DNA of 64,000 nucleotides from positions 62,001 through 126,000 of the forward strand of contig NZ_JBHMFS010000017.1 in NCBI RefSeq assembly GCF_051433165.1. The letters run 5' to 3'. This document shows, in pieces, positions 1 to 8,008 of this stretch. Numbering within the stretch: position 1 is the first letter of the stretch; the number at the start of each line of letters is the position of its first letter. The notes beneath the pieces are model-generated. The model was not told where the DNA came from. It did no database searches and was given only the letters and a program-made list of their open reading frames with translations. The position numbers were made by a program, and so were the translations under genes. This stretch comes from Falsiroseomonas sp051433165. GTDB lineage: Bacteria > Pseudomonadota > Alphaproteobacteria > Acetobacterales > Acetobacteraceae.

Positions 1-527
1 AGAACGCGGCGCAGGCCGCGGCCGACACTTCGGCGAAGACGGCAACGCAGGCCGCGAAGGGCGCCGAGGCCGGCGCAGCAGCCGCGAAGAAGATGATGGA
101 AGACGGCGCCAGCCAGGCGCGTGTGAAGATGGAGCAGGGCATGCAGCAGATGACGAAGACCACCGAAGGCTTCTACAAGGCCGCCGAGGAGGCCGCTGAG
201 TTCGGTCGTGGCAACCTGGAGGCGATGACGCGCGCCACCCAGACCCTGACCACGGGCATGCAGGACCTCAGCAAGCAGTACTTCGCCATGTCCCAGGCGA
301 TGGGTGAGCACGCCATGGAGAGCGCCAAGGCGCTGTCCGGCGTGAAGAGCCTGAAGGAAGCCGCCGACATCCAGACCGCCTTCGCCAAGGCGTCCATGGA
401 GCGGACGATGGCCGAGACGACGAAGCTGCAGGAAGCTGCGTACCGCCTGGCCGAGCAGGCCGGCGCGCCGCTGGCCGCTCGCATGACGCTGGCGGTGGAG
501 AAGTTCTCCAAGCCGCTCGCCGCCTGA
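1..527 (+). CDS. Phasin family protein (5' end outside window)
   Basis: The frame is open from base 3 with no stop, so the gene starts before the window. The visible part is an Ala/Lys-rich stretch followed by a helical phasin_2-like region (MQQMTKTTEGFYKAAEEAAE, then NLEAMTRATQTLTTGMQDLS and a QTAFAKASMERTMAETTKLQ segment). Phasins coat polyhydroxyalkanoate granules and control their number and size. The low-complexity AAK/AAQ N-terminus resembles the Ala/Lys-rich ends of some alphaproteobacterial phasins. Two hairpins follow the stop. The family call rests on the helical pattern, since the protein has no catalytic residues. Confidence 0.8.
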   Translation, partial: NAAQAAADTSAKTATQAAKGAEAGAAAAKKMMEDGASQARVKMEQGMQQMTKTTEGFYKAAEEAAEFGRGNLEAMTRATQTLTTGMQDLSKQYFAMSQAMGEHAMESAKALSGVKSLKEAADIQTAFAKASMERTMAETTKLQEAAYRLAEQAGAPLAARMTLAVEKFSKPLAA

Positions 528-534
528 GCCTGTT

Positions 535-552
535 CCGGCCCACAAGGGCCGG
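535..552 (+). terminator. Hairpin after the phasin gene
   Basis: A perfect 7-bp stem CCGGCCC/GGGCCGG with loop ACAA begins seven bases after the phasin stop. No T-run follows, so it could be an RNA-stabilising hairpin as easily as a terminator. Confidence 0.5.
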
Positions 553-568
553 GCAAGTGAGCTGACCG

Positions 569-627
569 AGGCCCGTCCGGGTCGCCGTGCCGCCCGAAAG
601 GGCCGGCGCGGCGCACCGGGCGGGCCT
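569..627 (+). terminator. Second, long hairpin after the phasin gene
   Basis: AGGCCCGTCCGG (569-580) pairs with CCGGGCGGGCCT (616-627): 12 bp with one G-U. The enclosed 35 bases can form further GC stems. With the preceding hairpin it probably protects or ends the phasin transcript. Confidence 0.45.
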
Positions 628-828
628 TCGGCGTTTCAGGGGAAATCCGCGCCGGGCCAACCGAAGGGGCTTGGTCTTGGCGGTGCGGTTACCCAAATCG
701 GGTGTTCTGCGCGGAGAAATGCGGCAAGCCCTTCCCGTGCGCCCCCGCGCTCCGATATCGTGATGCGAACAGGCGCCGGCACCCGGCCAACCGATCGGCC
801 CTTATCCCGGACAGCAACCAAGGCAGGC
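628..828. other. Gap before clpS, no gene seen
   Basis: About 200 bases between the phasin hairpins and clpS. I see no credible ORF or RNA. It should contain the clpS promoter, but no clear -35/-10 pair stands out. Confidence 0.5.
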
Positions 829-1188
829 ATGAGCGACAGCGACAAGCGCCCCGGACAAGGCAATTCGGGGCAGGGCAGCAACGGAACGGAAGGCCCCAAC
901 ACCGGCGTCGTGGTGAAGGCTCGCCCGCGCACCCGCAAGCCGGCCATGTACAAGGTCTTGATGCTGAACGACGACTACACGCCGATGGAGTTCGTCGTGC
1001 ATGTGTTGGAGCGTTTTTTCCAGAAGAACCGGGAGGAAGCGACCCGCATCATGCTGCATGTCCACCGGCGCGGCGTCGGCGTCTGCGGCGTCTATACCTA
1101 TGAGGTGGCTGAGACGAAGGTGACCCAGGTGATGGACCTTGCCCGTCAGAACCAGCACCCTCTGCAGTGCACCATTGAAAAAGAATGA
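829..1188 (+). CDS. clpS: ClpS, ATP-dependent Clp protease adaptor
   Basis: 119 aa. ClpS binds proteins with destabilising N-terminal residues and hands them to ClpA-ClpP. The family signatures are present: VLMLNDDYTPMEFVV, the N-degron pocket region, and MLHVHRRGVGVCGVY. A disordered Ser/Gly/Asn-rich N-terminus of about 35 residues precedes the core, as is usual. The ATG at 829 is chosen because it follows AAGGCAGG closely; upstream in-frame ATGs would add unrelated sequence. clpA follows 155 bases later on the same strand, and the aat gene at 15,965-16,627 supplies another member of the pathway. Confidence 0.95.
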   Translation: MSDSDKRPGQGNSGQGSNGTEGPNTGVVVKARPRTRKPAMYKVLMLNDDYTPMEFVVHVLERFFQKNREEATRIMLHVHRRGVGVCGVYTYEVAETKVTQVMDLARQNQHPLQCTIEKE

Positions 1189-1343
1189 GCCAACGCGCCC
1201 GCCGCTCCTCGGTTACACTTTGAGAGGGACGGGTTCCTACCTCGAGGGGCTGGCCCAAGGGGTAGGTAGCGACCACATTGAGGGCAACCCGTGTCAGGAT
1301 GCCGATTCAGGCATCCCGGCCACCCGATAGGGAGCGTCAGACC

Positions 1344-3698
1344 ATGCTGTCCCGCAACCTCGAGCAGACGCTCCACCGCGCCCTCGGCCTCGCCAATGAC
1401 CGCCGGCACGAATACGCAACGCTCGAACATTTGCTGCTTGCCCTTGCCGATGACGTGGACGCCGCCACCGTGCTGCGCGCCTGCGGGGTCGATAGTGAGA
1501 AACTGAAGCGCGACCTGGCCGAATTCCTCGACAAGGATCTCGCCGGCCTGGTTTCCGACCGCGCCGGGGACGCCAAGCCTACCGCCGGCTTCCAGCGTGT
1601 GGTGCAGCGCGCCGCCATCCATGTGCAATCCTCCGGCCGGGACGAGGTCTCGGGCGCAAATGTGCTGGTGGCGTTGTTCTCCGAACGCGAAAGCCATGCG
1701 GTGTATTTCCTGCAGTTGCAGGACATGACTCGGCTGGATGCGGTGAACTTCATCAGCCACGGCATCGCCAAGGCGCCTGGCCGCAGCACCTCCCGCCCCG
1801 TGCAGGGCAGTGCCCAAACGCCGGAGGAGCCCTCCGAGAAGGAGGAGAAGCCCTCCCGCGGCAACGCCCCGCGCGGCCAGGATGCGCTGTCGAACTACTG
1901 CGTCAACCTGAACAAGAAGGCCCAGGCCGGGAAGATCGACCCGCTGATCGGCCGCGACTCGGAGATCGAGCGCACCATCCAGATCCTGTGCCGCCGCACC
2001 AAGAACAACCCGCTATATGTGGGTGATCCGGGCGTCGGCAAGACCGCGATCGCGGAGGGCCTGGCCAAGCGGATCATCGAGGGTGACGTGCCCGAGGTCC
2101 TGGCCAAGTCCACAATCTATGCGCTGGACATGGGCAGCCTGCTCGCCGGCACCCGCTACCGCGGCGATTTCGAGGAACGGCTGAAGGCCGTGGTGAATGA
2201 GCTGGAGCAACAGCCCGGCTCCATCCTGTTCATCGACGAAATCCACACCGTGATCGGCGCCGGCGCCACCAGCGGCGGGGCGATGGATGCCTCCAACCTG
2301 CTGAAGCCCGCGCTCGCCCAGGGCACGCTGCGCTGCGTCGGCTCCACCACCTACAAGGAATACCGGCAGCATTTCGAGAAGGACCGCGCCCTGGTCCGGC
2401 GCTTCCAGAAGATCGACGTGAACGAGCCGAACCTGGAAGACGCGATCAAGATTCTCCAGGGTCTCAAGACCAACTACGAGAAGCACCACAAGGTGCGTTA
2501 CACGCCGGAAGCCATCCGCGCCGCGGTGGAGCTCTCGGCCAAGTACATCCACGACCGGAAGCTACCGGACAAGGCGATCGACGTGATCGACGAGGTCGGC
2601 GCCTCCCGCATGCTGCAGCCGGAGGGCAAGCGCCGGAAGACGGTGACGCTGAAGGATGTCGAGGAGATCGTGGCCAAGATTGCCCGCATTCCGCCGAAAT
2701 CCGTCAGCTCGGACGACAAGGAAACGCTGCGGAACCTGGAGCGTGACCTGAAGGCGATGGTGTTCGGCCAGGACAGGGCGATCGATGCGCTGTCGGCCGC
2801 CATCAAGCTGTCCCGCGCAGGGCTGCGGGATGCGGAGAAGCCGATCGGCAATTATTTGTTCAGCGGCCCGACCGGCGTCGGCAAGACCGAGGTGGCCAAG
2901 CAATTGGCAAAAACCCTCGGCATCGAGCTGATTCGCTTCGACATGTCGGAATACATGGAGCGTCACAGCGTCTCCCGCCTCATCGGCGCACCGCCCGGCT
3001 ATGTCGGCTTCGACCAGGGCGGGCTGCTGACCGATGGCATCGACCAGCACCCGCATTGCGTGCTGCTGCTCGATGAGATCGAGAAGGCGCACCAGGACCT
3101 GTACAACATCCTGTTGCAGGTGATGGACCACGGGAAACTGACGGACCACAACGGCAAGACCGTCGATTTCCGTAACGTGATCCTGATCATGACGACCAAT
3201 GCCGGCGCCTCCGACATGGCGAAGAACAGCATCGGCTTCGGGCGCGACAAGCGCACCGGGGAGGATGAGGACGCGATCAAGCGGCTGTTCACGCCGGAAT
3301 TCCGCAACCGGCTGGATGCGGTGATCGGCTTCGGCGGCCTGACGCCCGAGATCGTGGCCCGGGTGGTGGACAAGTTCATCATGCAGCTGGAGGCGCAGCT
3401 CGCCGACCGCAACGTGACAATCGAGCTGTCCTCCGCGGCCCGCGAATGGCTCTCCGAGCGCGGCTACGACCCGCTGTATGGCGCCCGCCCGCTGGGCCGG
3501 GTGATCCAGGAAGTGGTGAAGAAGCCGCTGGCGGAAGAACTGCTGTTCGGCAAGCTGGTGAAGGGTGGCTCGGTGAAGGTCGGCCTCAAGGACGGCGCGT
3601 TGGTCTTCGACTATTTCGAAGCCGCCCCCCCGGCCCTGCCGAAGCCCGAGGATAGCGGCGACGGCGAGTCCGAAAAGGAACCCGAAACCGCCGAGTAG
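1344..3698 (+). CDS. clpA: ClpA, ATPase subunit of Clp protease
   Basis: 784 aa, normal for ClpA. Two AAA+ modules follow a Clp-N domain (residues 1-145): the first Walker A, GDPGVGKT, lies at about 227-234, and the second, GPTGVGKT, near 505. LFIDEIHT and LLLDEIEKAH are the Walker B motifs. ClpA unfolds substrates for ClpP and takes N-degron substrates from ClpS. The start MLSRNLEQTLHRAL matches the conserved N-terminus, with GGGAG upstream. The Asp/Glu-rich tail (EDSGDGESEKEPETAE) is a common ClpA ending. A strong terminator follows. Confidence 0.97.
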   Translation: MLSRNLEQTLHRALGLANDRRHEYATLEHLLLALADDVDAATVLRACGVDSEKLKRDLAEFLDKDLAGLVSDRAGDAKPTAGFQRVVQRAAIHVQSSGRDEVSGANVLVALFSERESHAVYFLQLQDMTRLDAVNFISHGIAKAPGRSTSRPVQGSAQTPEEPSEKEEKPSRGNAPRGQDALSNYCVNLNKKAQAGKIDPLIGRDSEIERTIQILCRRTKNNPLYVGDPGVGKTAIAEGLAKRIIEGDVPEVLAKSTIYALDMGSLLAGTRYRGDFEERLKAVVNELEQQPGSILFIDEIHTVIGAGATSGGAMDASNLLKPALAQGTLRCVGSTTYKEYRQHFEKDRALVRRFQKIDVNEPNLEDAIKILQGLKTNYEKHHKVRYTPEAIRAAVELSAKYIHDRKLPDKAIDVIDEVGASRMLQPEGKRRKTVTLKDVEEIVAKIARIPPKSVSSDDKETLRNLERDLKAMVFGQDRAIDALSAAIKLSRAGLRDAEKPIGNYLFSGPTGVGKTEVAKQLAKTLGIELIRFDMSEYMERHSVSRLIGAPPGYVGFDQGGLLTDGIDQHPHCVLLLDEIEKAHQDLYNILLQVMDHGKLTDHNGKTVDFRNVILIMTTNAGASDMAKNSIGFGRDKRTGEDEDAIKRLFTPEFRNRLDAVIGFGGLTPEIVARVVDKFIMQLEAQLADRNVTIELSSAAREWLSERGYDPLYGARPLGRVIQEVVKKPLAEELLFGKLVKGGSVKVGLKDGALVFDYFEAAPPALPKPEDSGDGESEKEPETAE

Positions 3699-3728
3699 TT
3701 TCGGGACGCTGCCGCGTTCGAAGTTGGG

Positions 3729-3758
3729 AAGGTGTCTCTCCGAAAGGGGGGACACCTT
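3729..3758 (+). terminator. Rho-independent terminator of clpA
   Basis: A 13-bp stem (two G-U pairs) runs from AAGGTGTC at 3729 to GACACCTT at 3758. It is closed by a GAAA tetraloop at 3742-3745 and followed by TCTGCGTTT. It begins 30 bases after the clpA stop. Confidence 0.85.
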
Positions 3759-3784
3759 TCTGCGTTTAAATGGGAGATAGACCA

Positions 3785-4144
3785 GTGACGACGGATACGC
3801 GCATTGAGGATTGGGATGGCTACAGCGCCGGGCTGCGGGAGCGCGGCAAGGAGTTGGGCGCGCTGCATCCGGAGGTGATGAAGGGCTTCATAGCCCTGAA
3901 CCGCGGCGCCTCCACCACGACCCACATCGATGCCAAGACCCGCGAATTCATCGCCCTGGCCGTCGCCGTCACGACCCGTTGCCAGGGCTGCATCGACGCC
4001 CATGCGCGGAAGGCGAAGGCGGCCGGCGCGACCAAGGCGGAGATCGCGGAGGCACTCGGCGTCGCCATCGCGCTGAATGCCGGCGCGGCGCTGACCTATT
4101 CGCTGCATGTGCTGGATGCGATGGACGGGGCGGGCGAGGGGTAG
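3785..4144 (+). CDS. Carboxymuconolactone decarboxylase / AhpD-like protein
   Basis: 119 aa, single CMD domain. The redox signature is clear: VTTRCQGCIDAHARKAKAAGA, a CxxC followed by the family His. Small CMD proteins of this kind act as AhpD-like thiol reductases or peroxidases. The GTG at 3785 is preferred over the in-frame ATG at 3770. GGGAG at 3772-3776 sits at good spacing for the GTG, whereas the ATG overlaps that ribosome site. The gene stands alone after the clpA terminator and converges with the hydrolase on the other strand two bases later. Its substrate cannot be read from sequence. Confidence 0.88.
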   Translation: MTTDTRIEDWDGYSAGLRERGKELGALHPEVMKGFIALNRGASTTTHIDAKTREFIALAVAVTTRCQGCIDAHARKAKAAGATKAEIAEALGVAIALNAGAALTYSLHVLDAMDGAGEG

Positions 4145-4146
4145 CG

Positions 4147-4995
4147 CTACCCGGGCGCGGCGACAAAATCCCGCACCTCCGCCACCACCGGCGCCGTTGT
4201 CAGCCCCAGCAGCCCGGCGCCGGGGACGAAGCCGGTCATGATGCTGATATGGCCGACGCCATCGTAAAGCCGCAGCCGCACCGGCCGCTGGTTGGCGCGC
4301 AGCGCGGCGGCCAGGTTGCGGGAATGCAGCGCGCCGACAATGGTATCCGCTTCCCCATGCAGCAGCAGCATGGGCGGTGCGCCGGTCAGGGTCGTGGGGT
4401 CCGGCGCCGCCTCGATCCGCCCGCCGGGGGCGCTGGCAAAGATGCTCACCACCGGCTCATCCGTTGGCTGCCAGGATACCGGCGCGGCCAGCAGCATGCC
4501 GCCAGCGAGCGCCCCGCGCCCTCCCGGCAACCCGGCCGCTTCCAGCCAGCGCGGGTTCAGCGCCAGCGCGGCCGCGATGAAGCCCCCGGCGGAATGGCCC
4601 ATGACGAAAAGTGGCCCGCGCGGCATGTCCGGCGCGCTTCGCAACCAGGCCACGGCGCGTGCGGCATCCTCGATGAAATCCGGCCAGCGCGCCTCCGGCC
4701 ACAGCCGGTAATCCGGCACGGCCACCGCCATGCCCAGCGCGGCCAGCCGCCGGGCGACGAAGGCGTATTGGCCGCGACTGCCTTCCTCCCACCCACCACC
4801 ATGGATGAAGACCACCAGCGGCGTACCGGCCACGGGCATCGGCGGCAGCGTCAGGTCCAGCCGGTGCCGGGGCAGCGGGCCGTAGCGCAGCCCCTCCCGC
4901 AGCATGGTCCCGCCCGCTGGCGTGGCCAGGTTGGCGACGTCGTTCGGGGAACAGGCGCCGGCCAGAAGTGCCAGCGCCACACGGCGGCGGATCAG
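4147..4995 (-). CDS. Alpha/beta hydrolase, probable lipoprotein esterase
   Basis: About 282 aa. Oxyanion-hole motif HGGGW, nucleophile elbow GHSAGG, an acidic residue in LLHGEADTIV and a C-terminal His in GVGHISI give a complete BD-FAE/carboxylesterase-like triad. The N-terminus reads LIRRRVALALLAGACSPND, a short lipoprotein signal with Cys after LLAGA. No ATG is available. The best start is a CTG at 4995, overlapping the ppk2 stop as CTGA; a GTG at 4980 is the alternative but loses the arginines. It is the last gene of the minus-strand run from 12,107. Substrate unknown. Confidence 0.8.
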   Translation of the reverse strand: MIRRRVALALLAGACSPNDVANLATPAGGTMLREGLRYGPLPRHRLDLTLPPMPVAGTPLVVFIHGGGWEEGSRGQYAFVARRLAALGMAVAVPDYRLWPEARWPDFIEDAARAVAWLRSAPDMPRGPLFVMGHSAGGFIAAALALNPRWLEAAGLPGGRGALAGGMLLAAPVSWQPTDEPVVSIFASAPGGRIEAAPDPTTLTGAPPMLLLHGEADTIVGALHSRNLAAALRANQRPVRLRLYDGVGHISIMTGFVPGAGLLGLTTAPVVAEVRDFVAAPG

Positions 4996-5873
4996 GCTTT
5001 CAGCTCCTCGCCCGCCTGGATCAGGGCCAGCTTCTGCGCCTCCGTCACCACCGGGTAGTGCAGGTCGAGCGATTCCAGCGCCCGGGCAATGGCCGCGGCG
5101 ACGACCAGGCGGGTGAACCATTTGCGATCCGCCGGCACCACATACCAGGGCGCGTCCGGCGTGGCGGTGGCGCGAATCGCCGCTTCATAGGCGGCCTGGT
5201 AGTCGCCCCAGTGCCGGCGCTCGGCCACGTCATTGGCGCTGAACTTCCAGTTCTTCTCCGGCTCCTTGATCCGCTTGAGGAAGCGCAGGCGCTGTTCCTC
5301 GGGGCTGATGTTCAGGAAGAACTTCAGCACCACCACGCCCTGCCGGCCGAGATAGCGTTCATAGGCGGCGATATCCTCCAGCCGGTCCTGCCAGATGCGC
5401 TCCGTCCGCAGGCGGGGCGGCAGCTTCTGGGCTTCCAGGATGGCTGGGTGGACGCGCGCAATCAGTACTTCCTCGTACCAGGACCGGTTGTGGATGCCGA
5501 TCTGGCCCCGGGCCGGCAGCGACTTGGCGTGACGCCACAGAAAATCGTGGTCCAGCTCGATCGAATTGGGCGCCTTGAAGGACACCACATGGCAGCCCTG
5601 CGGGTTCACGCCGGAGAAGACATGCTTGATGGCGCCGTCCTTGCCGGCCGCATCCATCGCCTGGAAGATGCACAGCACGGACCAGCGATCCTGCGCGTAG
5701 AGCATGTCCTGCTGCGTGGCCAGGAGTTCCACGCCGCGCTTCAGCAGGGCGGCGGATTCGGATTTCTTGATGTCGAGGCCGGCTGTGTCATCCGGCTTGT
5801 GGTCCTTGAGGCGGAAGCCCTGGCCCTTCTCCACCCGATAGCGGGACAGCACCGACTCGATCCGATCTTCCAT
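4992..5873 (-). CDS. ppk2: Polyphosphate kinase 2 family protein
   Basis: 293 aa, one PPK2 domain. The Walker A region is AMDAAGKDGAIKHVF (about residues 72-86) and the Walker B/lid region includes HNRSWYEEVLIARVHP. PPK2 enzymes move phosphate between polyphosphate and nucleoside mono- or diphosphates. The short form with one domain is typical, but the preferred nucleotide cannot be read here. The ATG at 5873 follows GGGATAGGGG. It lies 8 bases after the MFS stop and its own stop overlaps the esterase start. The longer open frame upstream runs antisense-like through the MFS gene and is not coding. Confidence 0.92.
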   Translation of the reverse strand: MEDRIESVLSRYRVEKGQGFRLKDHKPDDTAGLDIKKSESAALLKRGVELLATQQDMLYAQDRWSVLCIFQAMDAAGKDGAIKHVFSGVNPQGCHVVSFKAPNSIELDHDFLWRHAKSLPARGQIGIHNRSWYEEVLIARVHPAILEAQKLPPRLRTERIWQDRLEDIAAYERYLGRQGVVVLKFFLNISPEEQRLRFLKRIKEPEKNWKFSANDVAERRHWGDYQAAYEAAIRATATPDAPWYVVPADRKWFTRLVVAAAIARALESLDLHYPVVTEAQKLALIQAGEELKA

Positions 5874-5881
5874 CGATACCC

Positions 5882-7102
5882 CTATCCCTTTTCCGGCCTT
5901 AGCATCCGCAGTGCCGCCGCCGCCTGCAAGGCCAGGGTTAGCCCCAGCGCCCAGCCATAGCCCGCCGCATTCCAACCGCCGGCTTCCGTGCGTGGCCACA
6001 GATCCAGGATCCAGCCGATGGCGTTCTGCAGCAAGAACACCAGCGCCAACATGGTGACGTTGATGGCGGTGGCCACCCGCCCGGCCAGTTCCGCGCTGAA
6101 ACGCTGGCCGATCGCGGCATAGCCGGCCGGACCCGCGGCGCTGAACAGGGCGAACAGGAACCAGATCGCGCCGAGCACCACCAGGTTGCCGACCGGCTGC
6201 GCGATCAGCACCAATTGCATCGCCGCGATCCCGGCCATGGCGGCCCAGGGCACCAGCATCGGGTGGCCGCCACGCTGTTGCAGCAGGGACGCCGCTTGGC
6301 CGGTGCCGACGCTGCCGGCCATCAGCCCGGCCGCATAGCACAGCAGGAGCATGGCGCGCGGTGCGTCCTCCAGCCCCGCCACGTCGCGCAGCCATGGCCC
6401 GGCCCAGAGGCCCTGATAGGTGAAGTTCATCGCCGAGAGCAGCGCGACGGAAGGTGCAAAGCGCCGGAAGGTGGGGTGGCGGAAGATCCGGCCGAACTCC
6501 GCCACCTCCGCGCCCAGCGCCCGGCGTGGCGGCGGCGCGGCACCCGGGCCCCGTTCGGGCACCGAGGCCCAGATCCAGGCGGCAACCGCCACCGACATCA
6601 GCGCCAGCACCCAGAACACGCCGCGCCAGCCGATCTCCGGCACCAGCAGCGCCACCGGCACCGTCGCCGCGATGCTGCCGAGCGAGCCGACCAGCACGCC
6701 AAGCCCCGTCATCCCCGCCACCCGGTCGCGCGGGTACCATTGCGTGTTGACCTTCAGCATGGCGATCAGCCCGGCGGAGATGCCCACCCCCGTCACCACC
6801 CGCCCGAAGGCCAAGCCATAGGGGCCGCTGGCCAGCGCGCAGATGGCAAAGCCAAGCGCCGCGACCAGCCCCAGCACCGTCTGCACCCGGCGCGACCCCC
6901 ATAGGTCGATCGCCAGCCCCACCGGCAATTGCGCTGCCGCATAGGCCGCGAAGAACATCGCGGCGAGCAGCCCGAGCTCACTGGCCGACAGCGCGAATTC
7001 CAGCGCCAGCAGCGGCCCGAGGGTCGCGATCATGGTGCGGGACGCCTGGTTGACGAAGTTCAGCCCGGCGAGGGGAAGCGTGATCCGGGCGAATTGGCGC
7101 AT
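5882..7102 (-). CDS. MFS transporter
   Basis: About 406 aa with 12 predicted hydrophobic segments. The MFS A-motif region is between TM2 and TM3 (GLAIDLWGSRRVQ). It resembles nitrate/nitrite- or hexuronate-type exporters and symporters, but the substrate is not determinable. The start MRQFARITLP at 7102 is preferred because AGGA lies about 8 bases upstream; the ATG at 7111 has GGCAGG directly abutting it. It sits between the EEP hydrolase (28 bases) and ppk2 (8 bases), so cotranscription is likely. Confidence 0.88.
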   Translation of the reverse strand: MRQFARITLPLAGLNFVNQASRTMIATLGPLLALEFALSASELGLLAAMFFAAYAAAQLPVGLAIDLWGSRRVQTVLGLVAALGFAICALASGPYGLAFGRVVTGVGISAGLIAMLKVNTQWYPRDRVAGMTGLGVLVGSLGSIAATVPVALLVPEIGWRGVFWVLALMSVAVAAWIWASVPERGPGAAPPPRRALGAEVAEFGRIFRHPTFRRFAPSVALLSAMNFTYQGLWAGPWLRDVAGLEDAPRAMLLLCYAAGLMAGSVGTGQAASLLQQRGGHPMLVPWAAMAGIAAMQLVLIAQPVGNLVVLGAIWFLFALFSAAGPAGYAAIGQRFSAELAGRVATAINVTMLALVFLLQNAIGWILDLWPRTEAGGWNAAGYGWALGLTLALQAAAALRMLRPEKG

Positions 7103-7130
7103 GGACGCCATCCTGCCACGGCGCCGCGGA

Positions 7131-8000
7131 TCAGGGGAGGTTCAGGCGAACACTCACCGGGCAATGGTCCGACAGGGATTGCCGGTAGCGCCGCGCCCGC
7201 TCGGCATAGACCATCACCGCCAGGCTGCGCGGCACCAGCCAGTCCCGCGCCGGGCCGCCGAGCAGGACGTGGCTGATGAAGGGCCGCCCGCCGCGGCTAT
7301 CCGCCCAGCAGGGGGAGGACAGGCCCTGGGTCGGGCGCGCCAGCGGGGCCGCTTCCTCCAGGATCGAGAGGAAATCGTCCTGCTCGCTCATGCGGCGGTT
7401 GAAATCGCCGAGGATGGCGAAGCCCACCCCCTCCCGCGCCCGCGCCGCGGCCCATTGGGCCAGGATGCGCGCCTGGCGTTCGAGTTGCTGGCAGTCCCGG
7501 CTCGAGTCGCGGCCGAAGGGATCCTCCCGGCAGCCGGCATCCAGATGCACGGACAGCAAGCGCATCCGGGCGCCGCCGGGCGCTTCCACCAGGATGTCGG
7601 CGCCGCGGCGCAGGCTGAAACGGGCGCGCGGGTGCAGGTCCAGCGCCCGCAGATCGGGCTGCGGCGTGACGCGCAGGGTGCGGCGGATGGCGAAGCCGGG
7701 GCGCTGGATGTCGGCCTCATCCGTCAGATGGATGCTCCAGCGGGCCGGGTCGAAGATGCGCGCGGCGGCGTCTTCCCCGTCGATCTCCTGCAAGGCCACC
7801 ACATCGGCCGCGAGGCGGTTGGCGTAGTCGCGCAACAGCCGAAAATCCTCCGCCGTCCGGCCCTCGACATTGCGCGGCAGGCTGGGGTCGCCGGAGGGTT
7901 TCAGCGTCAGCCAGGCGATGTTCCAGGTGGCGAGCTTGATCTCCTGCGCGCTGGCTGGGGCGGCGAGCAGCAGGAACAGGGCGAACAGGATACGGCGCAT
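7131..8000 (-). CDS. Secreted endonuclease/exonuclease/phosphatase family protein
   Basis: 289 aa. An N-terminal signal peptide (MRRILFALFLLLAAPASAQ) points to the periplasm or outside. The EEP fold motifs appear in order: ATWNIAW, ALQEIDGE, SVHLDAG, GDFNRR and the final SDHCPV, the catalytic Asp-His pair. Members are metal-dependent phosphodiesterases acting on DNA, RNA or phospholipids. Export fits nutrient scavenging or a lipase-like role better than DNA repair. It starts 8 bases after the nuclease-helicase stop. Confidence 0.88.
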   Translation of the reverse strand: MRRILFALFLLLAAPASAQEIKLATWNIAWLTLKPSGDPSLPRNVEGRTAEDFRLLRDYANRLAADVVALQEIDGEDAAARIFDPARWSIHLTDEADIQRPGFAIRRTLRVTPQPDLRALDLHPRARFSLRRGADILVEAPGGARMRLLSVHLDAGCREDPFGRDSSRDCQQLERQARILAQWAAARAREGVGFAILGDFNRRMSEQDDFLSILEEAAPLARPTQGLSSPCWADSRGGRPFISHVLLGGPARDWLVPRSLAVMVYAERARRYRQSLSDHCPVSVRLNLP

Positions 8001-8008
8001 GGCGGGCG

